Origin: Flaviflagellibacter rhizophilus
GTDB taxonomy: Bacteria > Pseudomonadota > Alphaproteobacteria > Rhizobiales > Methylopilaceae
Length of the DNA stretch: 64,000 bases
Assembly: GCF_033898525.1 (NCBI RefSeq)
Contig: NZ_JAXAFJ010000002.1
Span: forward strand, 248,001 to 312,000
Reading direction: 5' to 3'
The notes beneath the pieces were generated by a model, which searched no databases, was not told where the DNA came from, and was given only the letters and a program-made list of their open reading frames with translations. Shown one piece after another: positions 51,853 through 61,672 of this stretch (its first letter is position 1; every line of letters begins with the position of its first letter). The position numbers were made by a program, and so were the translations under genes.

Positions 51853-54318
51853 TTAGTAGAGCCCGCCAGTGCCCGTGCGAACCGAACGCCCCGCAGCTTC
51901 GGGGGTGACGTTCACCGCCTGCCCTTCATAGCTCTCACCGCCTATGACGGTATAGTTGTCGGGCGGAGCCGTGCCCGGCTTGAACGCTTCGAGGATGACC
52001 CTCTGGTCGCCCGGCCCTGCACGCATGCCCGTTGCCGGGTTGATGCGCACGAGCTTGATGCCGGCCGGCACGCGGAACGGCACCGCAGGCTTGTCGGCCA
52101 GCGCCATCTTCATGAACTCGGCCGCGACCGGCGCCGCCAGTCCGCCACCCGTCGCACTCTTCCCCATGCCGCGCGGCTTGTCGTAGCCAAGATAGACGCC
52201 GACGACGAGGTCCGGCGAAAATCCAACGAACCATGCATCCTTGTAGTCATTGGTGGTGCCGGTCTTGCCGGCCACCGGCTTGCCGACCTCGCGCAGTGCC
52301 GTGCCCGTGCCACGAAGCACCGCTCCCTCCATGATGGAGGTCATCTGATAGGCGGTCAGCGGATCGAGGATCTGCTCGCGATGATCCGCAAGGGTCGGCG
52401 GCTGCTGGTTGCGCCAGTCCGTTGCGCGACAGCCCTGGCACTCCCGCTCATCATGGCGATAGACGGTGCGGCCGTAGCGGTCCTGAATCCGGTCGATCAG
52501 AGACGGCGTCACCTTCTTCCCGCCATTCGCGAACACCGAATAGCTGGAAACCATGCGCAGCAGCGTGGTCTCGCCGGCACCCAGCGCCATGGATAGGAAG
52601 GGCGGCAGGTCGTCATACGCGCCGAAGCGACGGGCATATTCCGTGATGATCGGCATGCCCATGTCCTGCGCCAGACGGACGGTCATGACGTTGCGGGACT
52701 TCTCGATGCCGTAGCGCAGGGTCGAGGGGCCATTGAAGTCGTTGCCGTAATTCTCCGGCTTCCAGTCCTCCTGCCCGCTGCCCTGCGCGATCTCGATGGG
52801 AGCGTCGAGGACCAGCGACGACGGCGTGTAGCCGTTCTCCAGCGCGGCGGCGTAGATCAGCGGCTTGAAGGAAGAACCCGGCTGGCGCAGCGCCTGCGTG
52901 CCGCGGTTGAACTCGCTTTGTGCGTAGGAGAAGCCGCCCACCAGCGCCAGGACGCGGCCCGTGAAAGGGTCCATGACCGCCATGGCGCCGGAGATTTCCG
53001 GAGGCTGCCGCAGGCGGTACTGTCCGGCCTCGCCGCTCTTGGTCTTCAGCGGCTCGACATAGACGACATCGCCCGGCTGCACCGGACCCTTGAGGTTGGC
53101 GGGCTTCTCGACGCCGCTTGCCCAGCGGGCCCATTTCAGGCCTTCCGTCGGGATCGTGCCGGTCTCGCGGTCGGGCTTCACGGCGCCCGATCCCTCGCGT
53201 CCGGGCTGAAGACCGATGGCCACCTGATTGCCCTGCACGCCGATAACCACGGCCAGCTGCCACGACACGTCGTTCAGGGCGGGAACTTCCGCCAAGGCAG
53301 GTCCCCAGTCGGCGCCCAGCTCGATGTGCTTGACCGGACCACGCCAGCCGCGGGCCTCGTCGAACTTCACGAGACCGTCCGTCAACGCCTTCTTGGCCAG
53401 TTCCTGAAGCTGCGGCTCAAGCGCGGTGCGAACCGAAAGCCCGCCTTCATAGAGCCCCTTCGCACCGTACTTCTCATACAGGACGCGACGGACCTCCTCC
53501 GAATAGTACGGAGCGGTGTAGTTGTGCGGTGCGCCGGCCCGCGCGATCACGCCCAGCGGCGAATCCTTGGCCTTCTGGGCATCCTCGGGCTTGACGTAAC
53601 CGTTCTCGACCATGCGATCGATGACCCAGTTGCGGCGCTCGATCGCACGGTCCGTCTGGCGAAAGGGATTGTAGTTGTTCGGAGCCTTCGGCAGCGCAGC
53701 CAGATAGGCAACCTCGGCAATGTTCAGTTCGTGGACCGACTTGTCGAAATAGTTCAGGGCCGCAGCCGCGATGCCGTAATTGCCGAGGCCGAGATAGATC
53801 TCGTTCACATAGAGTTCGAGGATCTTGTCCTTGGAGAAGGTCTGCTCGATCCGCATGGAGAGCAGCGCCTCCTTGATCTTGCGGGTCATCGAAAGTTCGT
53901 TGGTCAGCAGGAAGTTCTTGGCCACCTGCTGCGTGATCGTCGATGCGCCCTGCGGCCGGCGGTCCGTGCCGAAATGCTCCACGAAAGCCAGGGCCGCGCG
54001 AGCAATGCCGGTAAAGTCGATGCCGCTGTGCTGATAGAAGTTCTTGTCCTCAGCCGAGATGAACGCGCTGAGCACGAGTTGCGGCACGGCCTGGATCGGG
54101 AGGAACAGACGCCGCTGATTGGCGTATTCCCCGATCATGCTGCCATCGGAGGCATGCAGGCGGGTGATCACCGGCGGCTCGTAGTTCTGAAGCGCGGTGT
54201 GGTTGGGCAGGTCGCGGCCCGTCTGCCACACGAAGATTGCCACGCCGGCAGCCGCGACCACGCCGAGAATCGCAGCGGTGGCAAAGACAAAGCCGAAGAA
54301 CCGGATCAGCAAGCGCAT
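51853..54318 (-). CDS. mrcA: Penicillin-binding protein 1A
   Basis: PBP1A is a bifunctional enzyme that polymerises glycan chains and cross-links peptides in the cell wall. The 821-residue protein has an N-terminal membrane anchor (about 8-30), a GT51 transglycosylase domain (about 50-230, EDKNFYQHSGIDF and RKIKEALLSMRIEQ), an OB-like insertion (about 320-430) and a transpeptidase domain (about 430-770) with SxxK in PGSSFKP, SxN in KSRNVMT and KTGTTND. Length is standard. It is downstream of amiC on the same strand. Confidence 0.96.
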   Translation of the reverse strand: MRLLIRFFGFVFATAAILGVVAAAGVAIFVWQTGRDLPNHTALQNYEPPVITRLHASDGSMIGEYANQRRLFLPIQAVPQLVLSAFISAEDKNFYQHSGIDFTGIARAALAFVEHFGTDRRPQGASTITQQVAKNFLLTNELSMTRKIKEALLSMRIEQTFSKDKILELYVNEIYLGLGNYGIAAAALNYFDKSVHELNIAEVAYLAALPKAPNNYNPFRQTDRAIERRNWVIDRMVENGYVKPEDAQKAKDSPLGVIARAGAPHNYTAPYYSEEVRRVLYEKYGAKGLYEGGLSVRTALEPQLQELAKKALTDGLVKFDEARGWRGPVKHIELGADWGPALAEVPALNDVSWQLAVVIGVQGNQVAIGLQPGREGSGAVKPDRETGTIPTEGLKWARWASGVEKPANLKGPVQPGDVVYVEPLKTKSGEAGQYRLRQPPEISGAMAVMDPFTGRVLALVGGFSYAQSEFNRGTQALRQPGSSFKPLIYAAALENGYTPSSLVLDAPIEIAQGSGQEDWKPENYGNDFNGPSTLRYGIEKSRNVMTVRLAQDMGMPIITEYARRFGAYDDLPPFLSMALGAGETTLLRMVSSYSVFANGGKKVTPSLIDRIQDRYGRTVYRHDERECQGCRATDWRNQQPPTLADHREQILDPLTAYQMTSIMEGAVLRGTGTALREVGKPVAGKTGTTNDYKDAWFVGFSPDLVVGVYLGYDKPRGMGKSATGGGLAAPVAAEFMKMALADKPAVPFRVPAGIKLVRINPATGMRAGPGDQRVILEAFKPGTAPPDNYTVIGGESYEGQAVNVTPEAAGRSVRTGTGGLY

Positions 54319-54428
54319 CGGTCAGCAGAACTCCAGGGTCAACGTCTCAGGCTGGCGGCACACCGCCTGCGGCCGAATGGGGCTTGGCGGTCTTTTGTGT
54401 GTTTTGTGGGGCGCGACGGCGAGTGGCG

Positions 54429-55634
54429 CTAGTTCACCCCACCTTCGGATTCGCTCCCCTGCCGTGCGCCGAAGAACGCATCGACAGCTTCCGTCATCGA
54501 GGTCGCGGCCCGCTCCCGCCAGCTTCGCGAGGTCAAGAGCTTAAGATCATCGCGACTGGACATATAGCCCAGCTCCAGCAGCACCGACGGCACGTCGGAA
54601 GACTTCAACACCATGAACCCGGCCGACCGCAATGGATTCTTGTTCATGGTGATGCTGGATTTGATCGAACCGTGGAGGGTCTGCGCGAAGCGGGATGAAA
54701 ATACCTTGGTTTCGCGATGCGCGAGGTCGATCAGGATGCTGGCCACCTCGTCGGGCTCGTCCGCAAGATCGACGCCGGCGATGATGTCCGCGCGGTTTTC
54801 CTTTTCGGCCAATTTCTCGGCTTCGCGGTCACTTGCCTTGTCGGACAGGGTGTAGATCGTGGCTCCGCGCACGTCCTCAGCCGTGCTCGACATCGAATCC
54901 GCGTGCACCGAGATGAACAGGTTGGCCTGGTTGTCGCGGGCGATCTTCACGCGCTTCTTCAGGGGGACGAAGCTGTCGTTGTCGCGGGTCATCACCACGC
55001 GGTAGCGGCCGGTGGCCAGCAATCGGTCGCGCAAGGCGCGGGAGAACTGCAGCACGACATCCTTTTCGAGATCGCCCGATCTGCTGCGCGCTCCGGAATC
55101 GATGCCGCCATGGCCGGGATCGATCGTGATCAGGGGCTTGTGCTCCGCCCCTTCCGCCTTGGGCTCCTCTGCGGCGCTCTCCTCTTCCTGCAGCTTGGGA
55201 CCTTCCCGCAAGGTCTGCATGAAGGCCACTTCCGAGGTGGGCGCCAAGTCTATGGAGATGCGGGCACTGCCGTCCTCGTCGATGAGCAACTGGGGCTGTT
55301 CGGCGCTCAGCGGCTTGTCGGAATCGATCACCACACGGGAACGCCCGGGTGCTATCAGCCCGTACCGATAGGCTGCGACCAGAGGCCCGGCCGAAGGTTC
55401 CGGCAGGTCGGGAGCGAACACGACGTCGGGGAGGTCGAGCACCACGCGATAGGGGTCGGCGAGAGTGAACACGCGCGCCTGCGCCGGCCCATCCAGTTCG
55501 AGCACCAGCCTGGTCCGCTGTGCATCGCCCTCCAGCCGTGTGGCGGTGACTACCGCCGGCTGCGCCGCCCGGGCCATTGGAGCGATGACGCATCCCGCCA
55601 TGATCAGGAACAGAACGGCCAAACGTGCCAGCAC
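54429..55634 (-). CDS. amiC: N-acetylmuramoyl-L-alanine amidase AmiC
   Basis: AmiC cuts the amide bond between MurNAc and the stem peptide during cell separation. From a GTG at 55634 the 401-residue product has a signal peptide ending MARAAQ, an AMIN domain (about 30-130) and a C-terminal Amidase_3 domain (about 180-390) with zinc ligands in TIDPGHGGIDSGA and VHADSM plus ELGYMSSRDD. The frame is open to 55871; an ATG at 55769 is possible but would bury the signal peptide. It is divergent from RNase E. The degenerate LytM lipoprotein in this window is a likely activator. Confidence 0.9.
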   Translation of the reverse strand: MLARLAVLFLIMAGCVIAPMARAAQPAVVTATRLEGDAQRTRLVLELDGPAQARVFTLADPYRVVLDLPDVVFAPDLPEPSAGPLVAAYRYGLIAPGRSRVVIDSDKPLSAEQPQLLIDEDGSARISIDLAPTSEVAFMQTLREGPKLQEEESAAEEPKAEGAEHKPLITIDPGHGGIDSGARSRSGDLEKDVVLQFSRALRDRLLATGRYRVVMTRDNDSFVPLKKRVKIARDNQANLFISVHADSMSSTAEDVRGATIYTLSDKASDREAEKLAEKENRADIIAGVDLADEPDEVASILIDLAHRETKVFSSRFAQTLHGSIKSSITMNKNPLRSAGFMVLKSSDVPSVLLELGYMSSRDDLKLLTSRSWRERAATSMTEAVDAFFGARQGSESEGGVN

Positions 55635-56153
55635 AACATCCGATCCCCTGTTCGAGCGGTGTTTAGCGAAAGCCGCCGCTTCCGTGAACGCTTTTTCTTC
55701 CACGGCCGCCAACTCCCATTTCTGCGACCGTTGCCTCACGGCCACAGGCGACTTGTCAAAAGACGCCATTTCTGTATGAAGGAACGTGGCCCGTTTGAGG
55801 CAGCGCACGCTGCCCTGGCGTGATCCGGCGCCTCCAGGCTTCAAGCCAGGGGCGCTGCGTCGGGAAGACAATGGCGTTCATCGCCGCCGCGCACGCGTTT
55901 TTTGAGGCGCGGACATGGTCATCCGACGCTCGCGCGCCGAGCCTCAAGACGCTGCATCCTGCAGCGGATAGATGACCGGAGCCGATGGCAAACATGGCGT
56001 GCGTTTTTGAGATTCTCGACGCACACGCCGCTGCCCCGGCTGCATTAACCCACGACATCAATCTTCGCGCCACCGGCGCCGGCCGCTCACAGGGTGCCTT
56101 GCGCCTTGCCTGCGAGCGCCGCGCAGGACATCGCGCCAAACTGAAGGTTTCCC
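55635..56153. other. Long intergenic region with the amiC promoter and RNase E leader
   Basis: This 519-bp gap holds both promoters of the divergent amiC and RNase E genes. I see no convincing extra gene. Visible structure: an imperfect hairpin around 55825-55853, and a direct repeat GCGTTTTTTGAG (55895-55906) and GCGTTTTTGAG (56001-56011) in the likely RNase E leader. RNase E mRNA leaders are commonly autoregulatory, so these T-rich sites may be cleavage sites; that is inference. Confidence 0.5.
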
Positions 56154-58913
56154 ATGGCCAACAAAATGCTCATCGACGCAGCCCACCCGGAAGAGACACG
56201 GGTCGTGGTGGTGCGCGGCAGCCGCATTGAAGAGTTCGACTTCGAAAGCGCCAACCGTAAGCAACTTCGCGGGAACATCTATCTCGCCAAAGTTATCCGC
56301 GTGGAGCCGTCTCTTCAGGCAGCCTTCGTGGAATATGGCGGAAACCGCCATGGCTTCCTCGCCTTCAGCGAAATTCATCCGGACTATTACCAGATCCCCC
56401 TCGCCGATCGTCAGGCCCTGATCGACGAAGAGGAGCGCGATCGGGATCGCGACAACGGCGATGAAGCGGAAGCCAGCAGCAGCGAAGAGCGCCCCCGCGA
56501 GCGTCGGGGACGCGGCCGCGACCGCAGCCGCGCAAAGGGTGCCCGCCCTGACGAGTCGGTCAGCGAAGAGGCGTCGGCTGAGGACGTAGCCGCGGCATCT
56601 GGTGAATCCAGCCAGGAGCCGACCGGCGAAACGGAATTCACTGAGACCGGCACCGCCGACCAGCCGCAGCTGGAAGCCGAAAGCGAGCGGCCTGACGAGG
56701 AGCCCGCGTCCGAGGACCGGGTCAGCGAAACCCGCTCCGACGACAACGGCCAGGAGAACACCCCCTCCGACGAGGGCAGCGCCGAGATCGTTGAAGTCGG
56801 CGACGACACCAAGGAAGAGATCGAATCGCTCGGCGGTGACGACGAAGCGCTGGAAGAGGTGCCCGAGCGCCGCCAGCCGCGCCGCGCCCGCCAGTACAAG
56901 ATCCAGGAAGTCATCAAGCGCCGACAGGTCCTGCTCGTGCAGGCCGTGAAGGAAGAGCGCGGCAACAAGGGCGCCGCCCTCACCACCTATCTGTCGCTCG
57001 CGGGCCGCTACTCGGTCCTGATGCCGAACACCGCACGCGGCGGCGGCATCTCCCGCAAGGTCACCAACGCGTCCGACCGCAAGAAGATGAAGGAGATCGC
57101 CGGCGATCTCGACGTGCCGGAAGGCATGGGCGTTATCCTCCGCACGGCCGGTGCGAACCGCACCAAGGCCGAGGTGAAGCGGGACTTCGAATACCTGCTC
57201 CGCCTCTGGGAGACCGTGCGCGAGAGGACGCTTGAGTCCACGGCGCCGTCGCTGGTGCACGAGGAAGGTTCGCTCGTGAAGCGCGCCATCCGCGACCTCT
57301 ACAATCGTGACATCGACGAGGTCCAGGTCGCGGGCGAAACCGCCTTCCGCGAGGCCAAGGACTTCATGCGCATGCTCATGCCGAGCCATGCCAAGAACGT
57401 GAAGCTCTATCGCGACGTGGTGCCGATCTTCACCAAGTCCGGCGTCGAAGCGCAGCTGGACGCGATGTTCTCATCCACGGTGACGCTGAAGTCCGGCGGC
57501 TATCTCGTCATCAATCAGACGGAAGCCCTTGTCGCTATCGACGTGAACTCGGGCCGCTCGACGCGCGAGCAGAACATCGAGGACACCGCCGTCCGCACCA
57601 ATCTGGAAGCGGCCGAGGAAGTGGCCCGCCAGCTTCGCCTGCGCGACCTTGCCGGTCTCATCGTGGTCGATTTCATCGACATGGAGGAGAACCGCAACAA
57701 TCGCGCCGTCGAGAAGAAGCTCAAGGACTGCCTGAAGAACGACCGCGCACGCATCCAGGTCGGCCGCATCTCCCATTTCGGCCTGATGGAGATGTCGCGC
57801 CAGCGCATCCGCACGGGCGTGCTGGAAAGCTCGAGCGAGGTCTGCTCGGTCTGCGGCGGCAATGGCCGCGTTCGCTCGGTTCCCTCCGTCGCGCTCCACG
57901 TGCTGCGCATGATCGAGGACAACCTGCTGCGGAATCAGGGCTTCAACCAGGTCGTCCGCACGGCATCGGTGGTGGCGCTGTACATCTTCAACCAGAAGCG
58001 GGCCCATCTCCACGACATCGAGACGCGCTTCGGCATTCAGGTGGAATTCGTCGCCGACGATCATCTGGCCGTGCACGAGCATTGCGTGATCCAGCGTGGC
58101 GAGCCCGCCCTGAACCCGGTCCCGGTCCTGCTTCCGCCGCCTCCGGTCGACGACATCGAGGACGATGTCGAGGAGATCGAGGACGAAGAGGCCGATGCCG
58201 TCGAGGTCAAGGAGCCGGCATCCTCCGGAGACCGCGCGCCTCGTGAACGCGAAGCCGACAGCTCGGCTGAAGGCAAGAATGGCCGTCGCCGTCGCCGTCG
58301 CCGCCGTCGTGGCCGCGGTGGAGACGATCGCGGTGACGACCAGCAGGGTGCCGACGCCGCGCAGGGTGACGAAGGTCCCGACGACGCCACCGAAGTGGCC
58401 GGCGACGAAGGCAGCGCTGCTGAAGCCATGCCTGTGATCGAAGGCGGCGAAGAAAGCTCGACCGCTGCGGGCACGGTGGCCGATGCCGCCGAAGCTGGCG
58501 AAGCTCCGAAGTCACGCCGCCGTGGCCGCCGTGGCGGACGCCGCAGCCGTGGCTCCGATGCCGGCGAGAGCAGCGATGCGACGGAAGCCTCTGACGACAA
58601 CGTCGAGGCCAGTGCCCCAAGCGAAGACGCCGCCGAGGCTGACGCAGCGGCTCAGCCAGTTGCCGAGGAACAGGCGGTAGCTGCGGAACCCGCTGCCGAG
58701 CCGCAGCCGGAAGCCCAATCCGCTGAGCCGGAGGAAGCCCCTGCCGAGGCACCAGCCGCTCCGGAAGAAGCCGCCCCGGCGGAACCCGCAGCCCCCGCAC
58801 CGGCAGCTGAGGAACCCGAGTCCGCAGCAAAGCGGCGCCCGGCCCCGGAATCCACATCGCCCGATCCGGAGCAGCCCCGCCGCTCCGGCTGGTGGAACCG
58901 CCTTCGCGGTTAA
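56154..58913 (+). CDS. rne: Ribonuclease E/G
   Basis: RNase E starts most mRNA decay and matures rRNA and tRNA. The 919-residue protein has an S1 domain whose two halves are split by a long acidic insert (about residues 90-245); then the catalytic core with the catalytic Asp in VAIDVNSGRS (about 462) and in VVDFIDMEE (about 505), the Zn-link CSVCGGNG (about 563), and a low-complexity C-terminal half: Arg-rich segment (about 711-722), a second Arg/Gly patch, an Ala/Glu/Pro tail and final WWNRLRG. The C-terminal part would be the degradosome scaffold. An ATG at 56154 with the expected MANKMLIDAAHPEETR start is used. Confidence 0.97.
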   Translation: MANKMLIDAAHPEETRVVVVRGSRIEEFDFESANRKQLRGNIYLAKVIRVEPSLQAAFVEYGGNRHGFLAFSEIHPDYYQIPLADRQALIDEEERDRDRDNGDEAEASSSEERPRERRGRGRDRSRAKGARPDESVSEEASAEDVAAASGESSQEPTGETEFTETGTADQPQLEAESERPDEEPASEDRVSETRSDDNGQENTPSDEGSAEIVEVGDDTKEEIESLGGDDEALEEVPERRQPRRARQYKIQEVIKRRQVLLVQAVKEERGNKGAALTTYLSLAGRYSVLMPNTARGGGISRKVTNASDRKKMKEIAGDLDVPEGMGVILRTAGANRTKAEVKRDFEYLLRLWETVRERTLESTAPSLVHEEGSLVKRAIRDLYNRDIDEVQVAGETAFREAKDFMRMLMPSHAKNVKLYRDVVPIFTKSGVEAQLDAMFSSTVTLKSGGYLVINQTEALVAIDVNSGRSTREQNIEDTAVRTNLEAAEEVARQLRLRDLAGLIVVDFIDMEENRNNRAVEKKLKDCLKNDRARIQVGRISHFGLMEMSRQRIRTGVLESSSEVCSVCGGNGRVRSVPSVALHVLRMIEDNLLRNQGFNQVVRTASVVALYIFNQKRAHLHDIETRFGIQVEFVADDHLAVHEHCVIQRGEPALNPVPVLLPPPPVDDIEDDVEEIEDEEADAVEVKEPASSGDRAPREREADSSAEGKNGRRRRRRRRRGRGGDDRGDDQQGADAAQGDEGPDDATEVAGDEGSAAEAMPVIEGGEESSTAAGTVADAAEAGEAPKSRRRGRRGGRRSRGSDAGESSDATEASDDNVEASAPSEDAAEADAAAQPVAEEQAVAAEPAAEPQPEAQSAEPEEAPAEAPAAPEEAAPAEPAAPAPAAEEPESAAKRRPAPESTSPDPEQPRRSGWWNRLRG

Positions 58914-58923
58914 AGCCGAACAC

Positions 58924-58953
58924 AAAAGCCCCCGGTCTCCGGGGGCTTTTTTC
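58924..58953. terminator. Bidirectional terminator between rne and the aminotransferase
   Basis: An AGCCCCCGG stem (58927-58935) pairs with CCGGGGGCT (58939-58947), with a TCT loop, AAAA on the left and TTTTTT on the right. A textbook intrinsic terminator for rne, working less well for the minus-strand gene. Confidence 0.92.
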
Positions 58954-60147
58954 TTAGGTGCTGCGCGTGCCGTTTCGCCACAGCGCGATCCGACGCACCG
59001 CTTCCGCGATATCCGCCTCGCTCCCCGCATAGGAGAAGCGGAGGAAGCGGCTTCCCCGGGCGTGGTCGAAGTCCATTCCAGGCGTGGCGGCAACGCCTGC
59101 CTCGTCCAGCATAGCCCTCGCGAACGCAGCGCTGTCGTTCGTCAGGTGACCAATATCGGCGTAGAGGTAGAACGCACCATCCGGCGGAAGAAAGCTGTCG
59201 AGGCCGGCTCGTGGAAGTTCGCGCAGCAGGAGATCACGGTTGCGCGCATAGCCTTGATGCACCACCGCCAATTCCTCATGCGCGTCCATGGCAACGGTCG
59301 CGGCAACTTGTGACAAGGTCGGTGCCGAGATGAAGAGGTTCTGCGCCAGCCGCTCCACGGGTCGCAGCAGCGTTTCGGGCAGCACCATCCAGCCCACGCG
59401 CCATCCCGTCATGCACCAGTACTTGGAGAAGCTGTTGATGATGACGGCATCATCATCGAATCGCAGCGCGCTTGTCGCCGCCATGCCATAGGTGAGGCCG
59501 TGATAGATCTCATCGGAGATAAGGCGAATGCCCAGGTTCCGGCACGTCGTGGCGATGTCTTGCAGCGCCGTGGCATCGATCATCGTGCCGCTGGGATTGG
59601 CGGGGCTCATGATCAGCAAGCCCTCGAGCGGACGTTCCGCATGAGCCCGAGCAATCGCCTTGCCGTCGAGCGCCCAGCGCTGCGCGGCCCCCACCTCGAT
59701 CTCGACGGGCTCCAGCCCCAGGGCCTGCAGGATGGTGCGGTACGGCGGATAGCCCGGCGACGCAATGGCGACCCGCTGGCCGGGATCGAACATTGCGAGG
59801 AACGCCAGCACGAAGCCGCTGGACGAGCCGGTGGTGACCGCGATCCGCTCGGCTGCGATCTCGAGGCCATGCACGTCGCGGTAGTGCCGGGCAATGCGGG
59901 CGCGCAGTTCCGGCAGGCCGAGCGCCTCGGTGTAGCCGATCCGGCCGCTGGCAAGGCGCGCCATGGCGGCATCGATGGCGGGCTTGGGCGCGCCATGGCC
60001 CGGCTCCCCGATCTCCATGTGAACGACGTCGCGGCCGGAGGCTTCGAGACGGCGCGCGGAGGACATGACGTCCATGGCGATGAAGGGCGCAATCTCCGCC
60101 CGGCGCGCGTGCAGCATGCCTCGTGCGCGTCGTTCCCGGTCCGTCAT
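58954..60147 (-). CDS. PLP-dependent class I/II aminotransferase
   Basis: The 397-residue protein is a fold-type I aminotransferase of the aspartate family, with the PLP-binding Lys in SFSKYWCMTGWRVGWM (about residue 240), the conserved GEPGHGAPKPAI near residue 47, and late RFLRFSYAG. The substrate is uncertain: many relatives are annotated as aspartate/aromatic aminotransferase. It is convergent with rne and diverges from the M48 protease gene. Confidence 0.9.
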   Translation of the reverse strand: MTDRERRARGMLHARRAEIAPFIAMDVMSSARRLEASGRDVVHMEIGEPGHGAPKPAIDAAMARLASGRIGYTEALGLPELRARIARHYRDVHGLEIAAERIAVTTGSSSGFVLAFLAMFDPGQRVAIASPGYPPYRTILQALGLEPVEIEVGAAQRWALDGKAIARAHAERPLEGLLIMSPANPSGTMIDATALQDIATTCRNLGIRLISDEIYHGLTYGMAATSALRFDDDAVIINSFSKYWCMTGWRVGWMVLPETLLRPVERLAQNLFISAPTLSQVAATVAMDAHEELAVVHQGYARNRDLLLRELPRAGLDSFLPPDGAFYLYADIGHLTNDSAAFARAMLDEAGVAATPGMDFDHARGSRFLRFSYAGSEADIAEAVRRIALWRNGTRST

Positions 60148-60195
60148 GCGTCGCGCGCCCCTTTTGCGCCATTCTTCTGGTGCATCGCCCGCCCT

Positions 60196-61623
60196 ATGCC
60201 GCGCCCTGCCCGTCCCCGCAACCCCGACAGCCCGTCACCGCTGGCACGCCTGCGCACCCGCGCCGTCGCCTTGCTGGTGGCCGTGTCCATTCTGGCGGTG
60301 CAAGTTCCCGTGCCTGCGCAAGCTCAGGACAGTGGCAAGCTTTCCCCGGTCCGCGATGCGGAGATCGAGGAACTGATGCGGGACTACGCGACGCCGCTGA
60401 TGAAGGCCGCGAACGTTGATCCCACGGCGGTCCAGATCGTCCTTATCCGCGACATGTCTTTCAACGCCTTCGTTGCGGGCGGCCGGCGCATCTTCATCAA
60501 TCTCGGCGCCATCGTCGAAAGCAAGACGCCGAACCAACTGATCGGCGTGCTCGCGCATGAGATCGGCCACATCGCCGGTGGGCATCTCAGCGCCATGAGG
60601 CAGAAGCTGGAGCAGGCACAGTCCCGCGCCGTTATCGCCATGCTGCTGGGCGCGGCAGCGGTGGCCGCGGGTGCGGCCGCCGGCGCCAGCGGCAGCAACA
60701 TCGCCGGAGCCGCGCAAGCCGCCGCGACAGGGCCCAGCGAGATCATCAAGCGCGACCTGCTCTCCTATGTCCGCAGCCAGGAACAGGCCGCCGATCAGGC
60801 CGGCGTGTCTTACCTGACCAAGACCGGCCAGTCCGCCAAAGGCATGCTGGAGGTGTTCCGCGGCTTTGCCGACAAGAGCATGTTCACGGCGCGCTTCATG
60901 GACCCCTATGCCATGACCCACCCGATGCCGGCGGAACGCATCGCCTTGCTGGAGCGCATCGCCACGTCGGCTCCGAACTACAATGCTGTCGACGCGCCTG
61001 CCTTGCAGCGCCGGCACGACATGGCCCGCGCCAAGATCATCGGCTTCATGCGTCCGGCCCCCACCGTCGAGCGCGCCTATCCGCGATCGGACACAAGCTT
61101 CCCGGCCCGCTACGCACGCGCCGTCACCGCCTACCGGTTCGGCAACGTGGACGATGCGCAGAAGCAGATCGACGCCCTTATCGCGGAACAGCCCGGTAGC
61201 CCCTGGTTCTGGGAATTGAAGGGACAGGCGCTTCTGGAAGCAGGCCGTGCCCGGCAGGCCGTTGCGCCCTTGCGCAAGGCTGTTTCGCTGAAGCCGAATT
61301 CAGGCTTGCTCCACATCATGCTCGGCCAGTCCCTGGTCGACACCGGCGACGCTGCGCAGCTCGACGCGGCCATCGCGGAACTGCGCCAGGGCCTCGGGCG
61401 TGAAGAAGCCTCGGCATCCGCCTATCGCAGCCTGGCACAGGCCTATGGCCGCAAGGGTCAGACCGCAGACGCGGACCTTGCCTCCGCGCAGGCTGCCTTC
61501 CACAGCGGCGACATCACGCTCGCGAAATCGCTCGCCGCGCGCGCCAAGAGCCGCTTCTCCACGGGAGCACCCGGCTGGTTGCGCGCCGACGACATCGTCA
61601 ATTACCGTCCACCCAAGCTTTGA
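60196..61623 (+). CDS. M48-family metalloprotease with TPR (BepA-like)
   Basis: The 475-residue protein has a signal peptide (MPRPARPRNP..., hydrophobic core near residues 23-37), the zinc motif HEIGH in LAHEIGHIAGGHL (about residue 117), a Gly/Ala-rich helical part and TPR repeats (about 290-450). This is the layout of BepA-type periplasmic proteases that check outer-membrane assembly. The ATG at 60196 gives a normal signal peptide; ribosome site is weak. Its 3' end is 49 bp from the DsbA-family gene. Confidence 0.9.
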   Translation: MPRPARPRNPDSPSPLARLRTRAVALLVAVSILAVQVPVPAQAQDSGKLSPVRDAEIEELMRDYATPLMKAANVDPTAVQIVLIRDMSFNAFVAGGRRIFINLGAIVESKTPNQLIGVLAHEIGHIAGGHLSAMRQKLEQAQSRAVIAMLLGAAAVAAGAAAGASGSNIAGAAQAAATGPSEIIKRDLLSYVRSQEQAADQAGVSYLTKTGQSAKGMLEVFRGFADKSMFTARFMDPYAMTHPMPAERIALLERIATSAPNYNAVDAPALQRRHDMARAKIIGFMRPAPTVERAYPRSDTSFPARYARAVTAYRFGNVDDAQKQIDALIAEQPGSPWFWELKGQALLEAGRARQAVAPLRKAVSLKPNSGLLHIMLGQSLVDTGDAAQLDAAIAELRQGLGREEASASAYRSLAQAYGRKGQTADADLASAQAAFHSGDITLAKSLAARAKSRFSTGAPGWLRADDIVNYRPPKL

Positions 61624-61640
61624 GCGGGCTCACAGCTCAA

Positions 61641-61658
61641 CAGCCGCCCTGGCGGCTG
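61641..61658 (+). other. Hairpin just before the DsbA ribosome site
   Basis: An 8-bp stem CAGCCGCC/GGCGGCTG (61641-61648 with 61651-61658) lies 3 nt before the CAGGAG that drives the TTG start of the DsbA-family gene. It may help decouple translation from the upstream gene or act as a weak attenuator. Confidence 0.4.
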
Positions 61659-61672
61659 ATCAGGAGAACATC

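Noticed and set aside
58260..58890. Arg-rich and Ala/Glu/Pro stretches of rne as tandem DNA repeats
   Set aside because: They are low-complexity coding sequence typical of the RNase E C-terminal half, without a fixed repeat unit.
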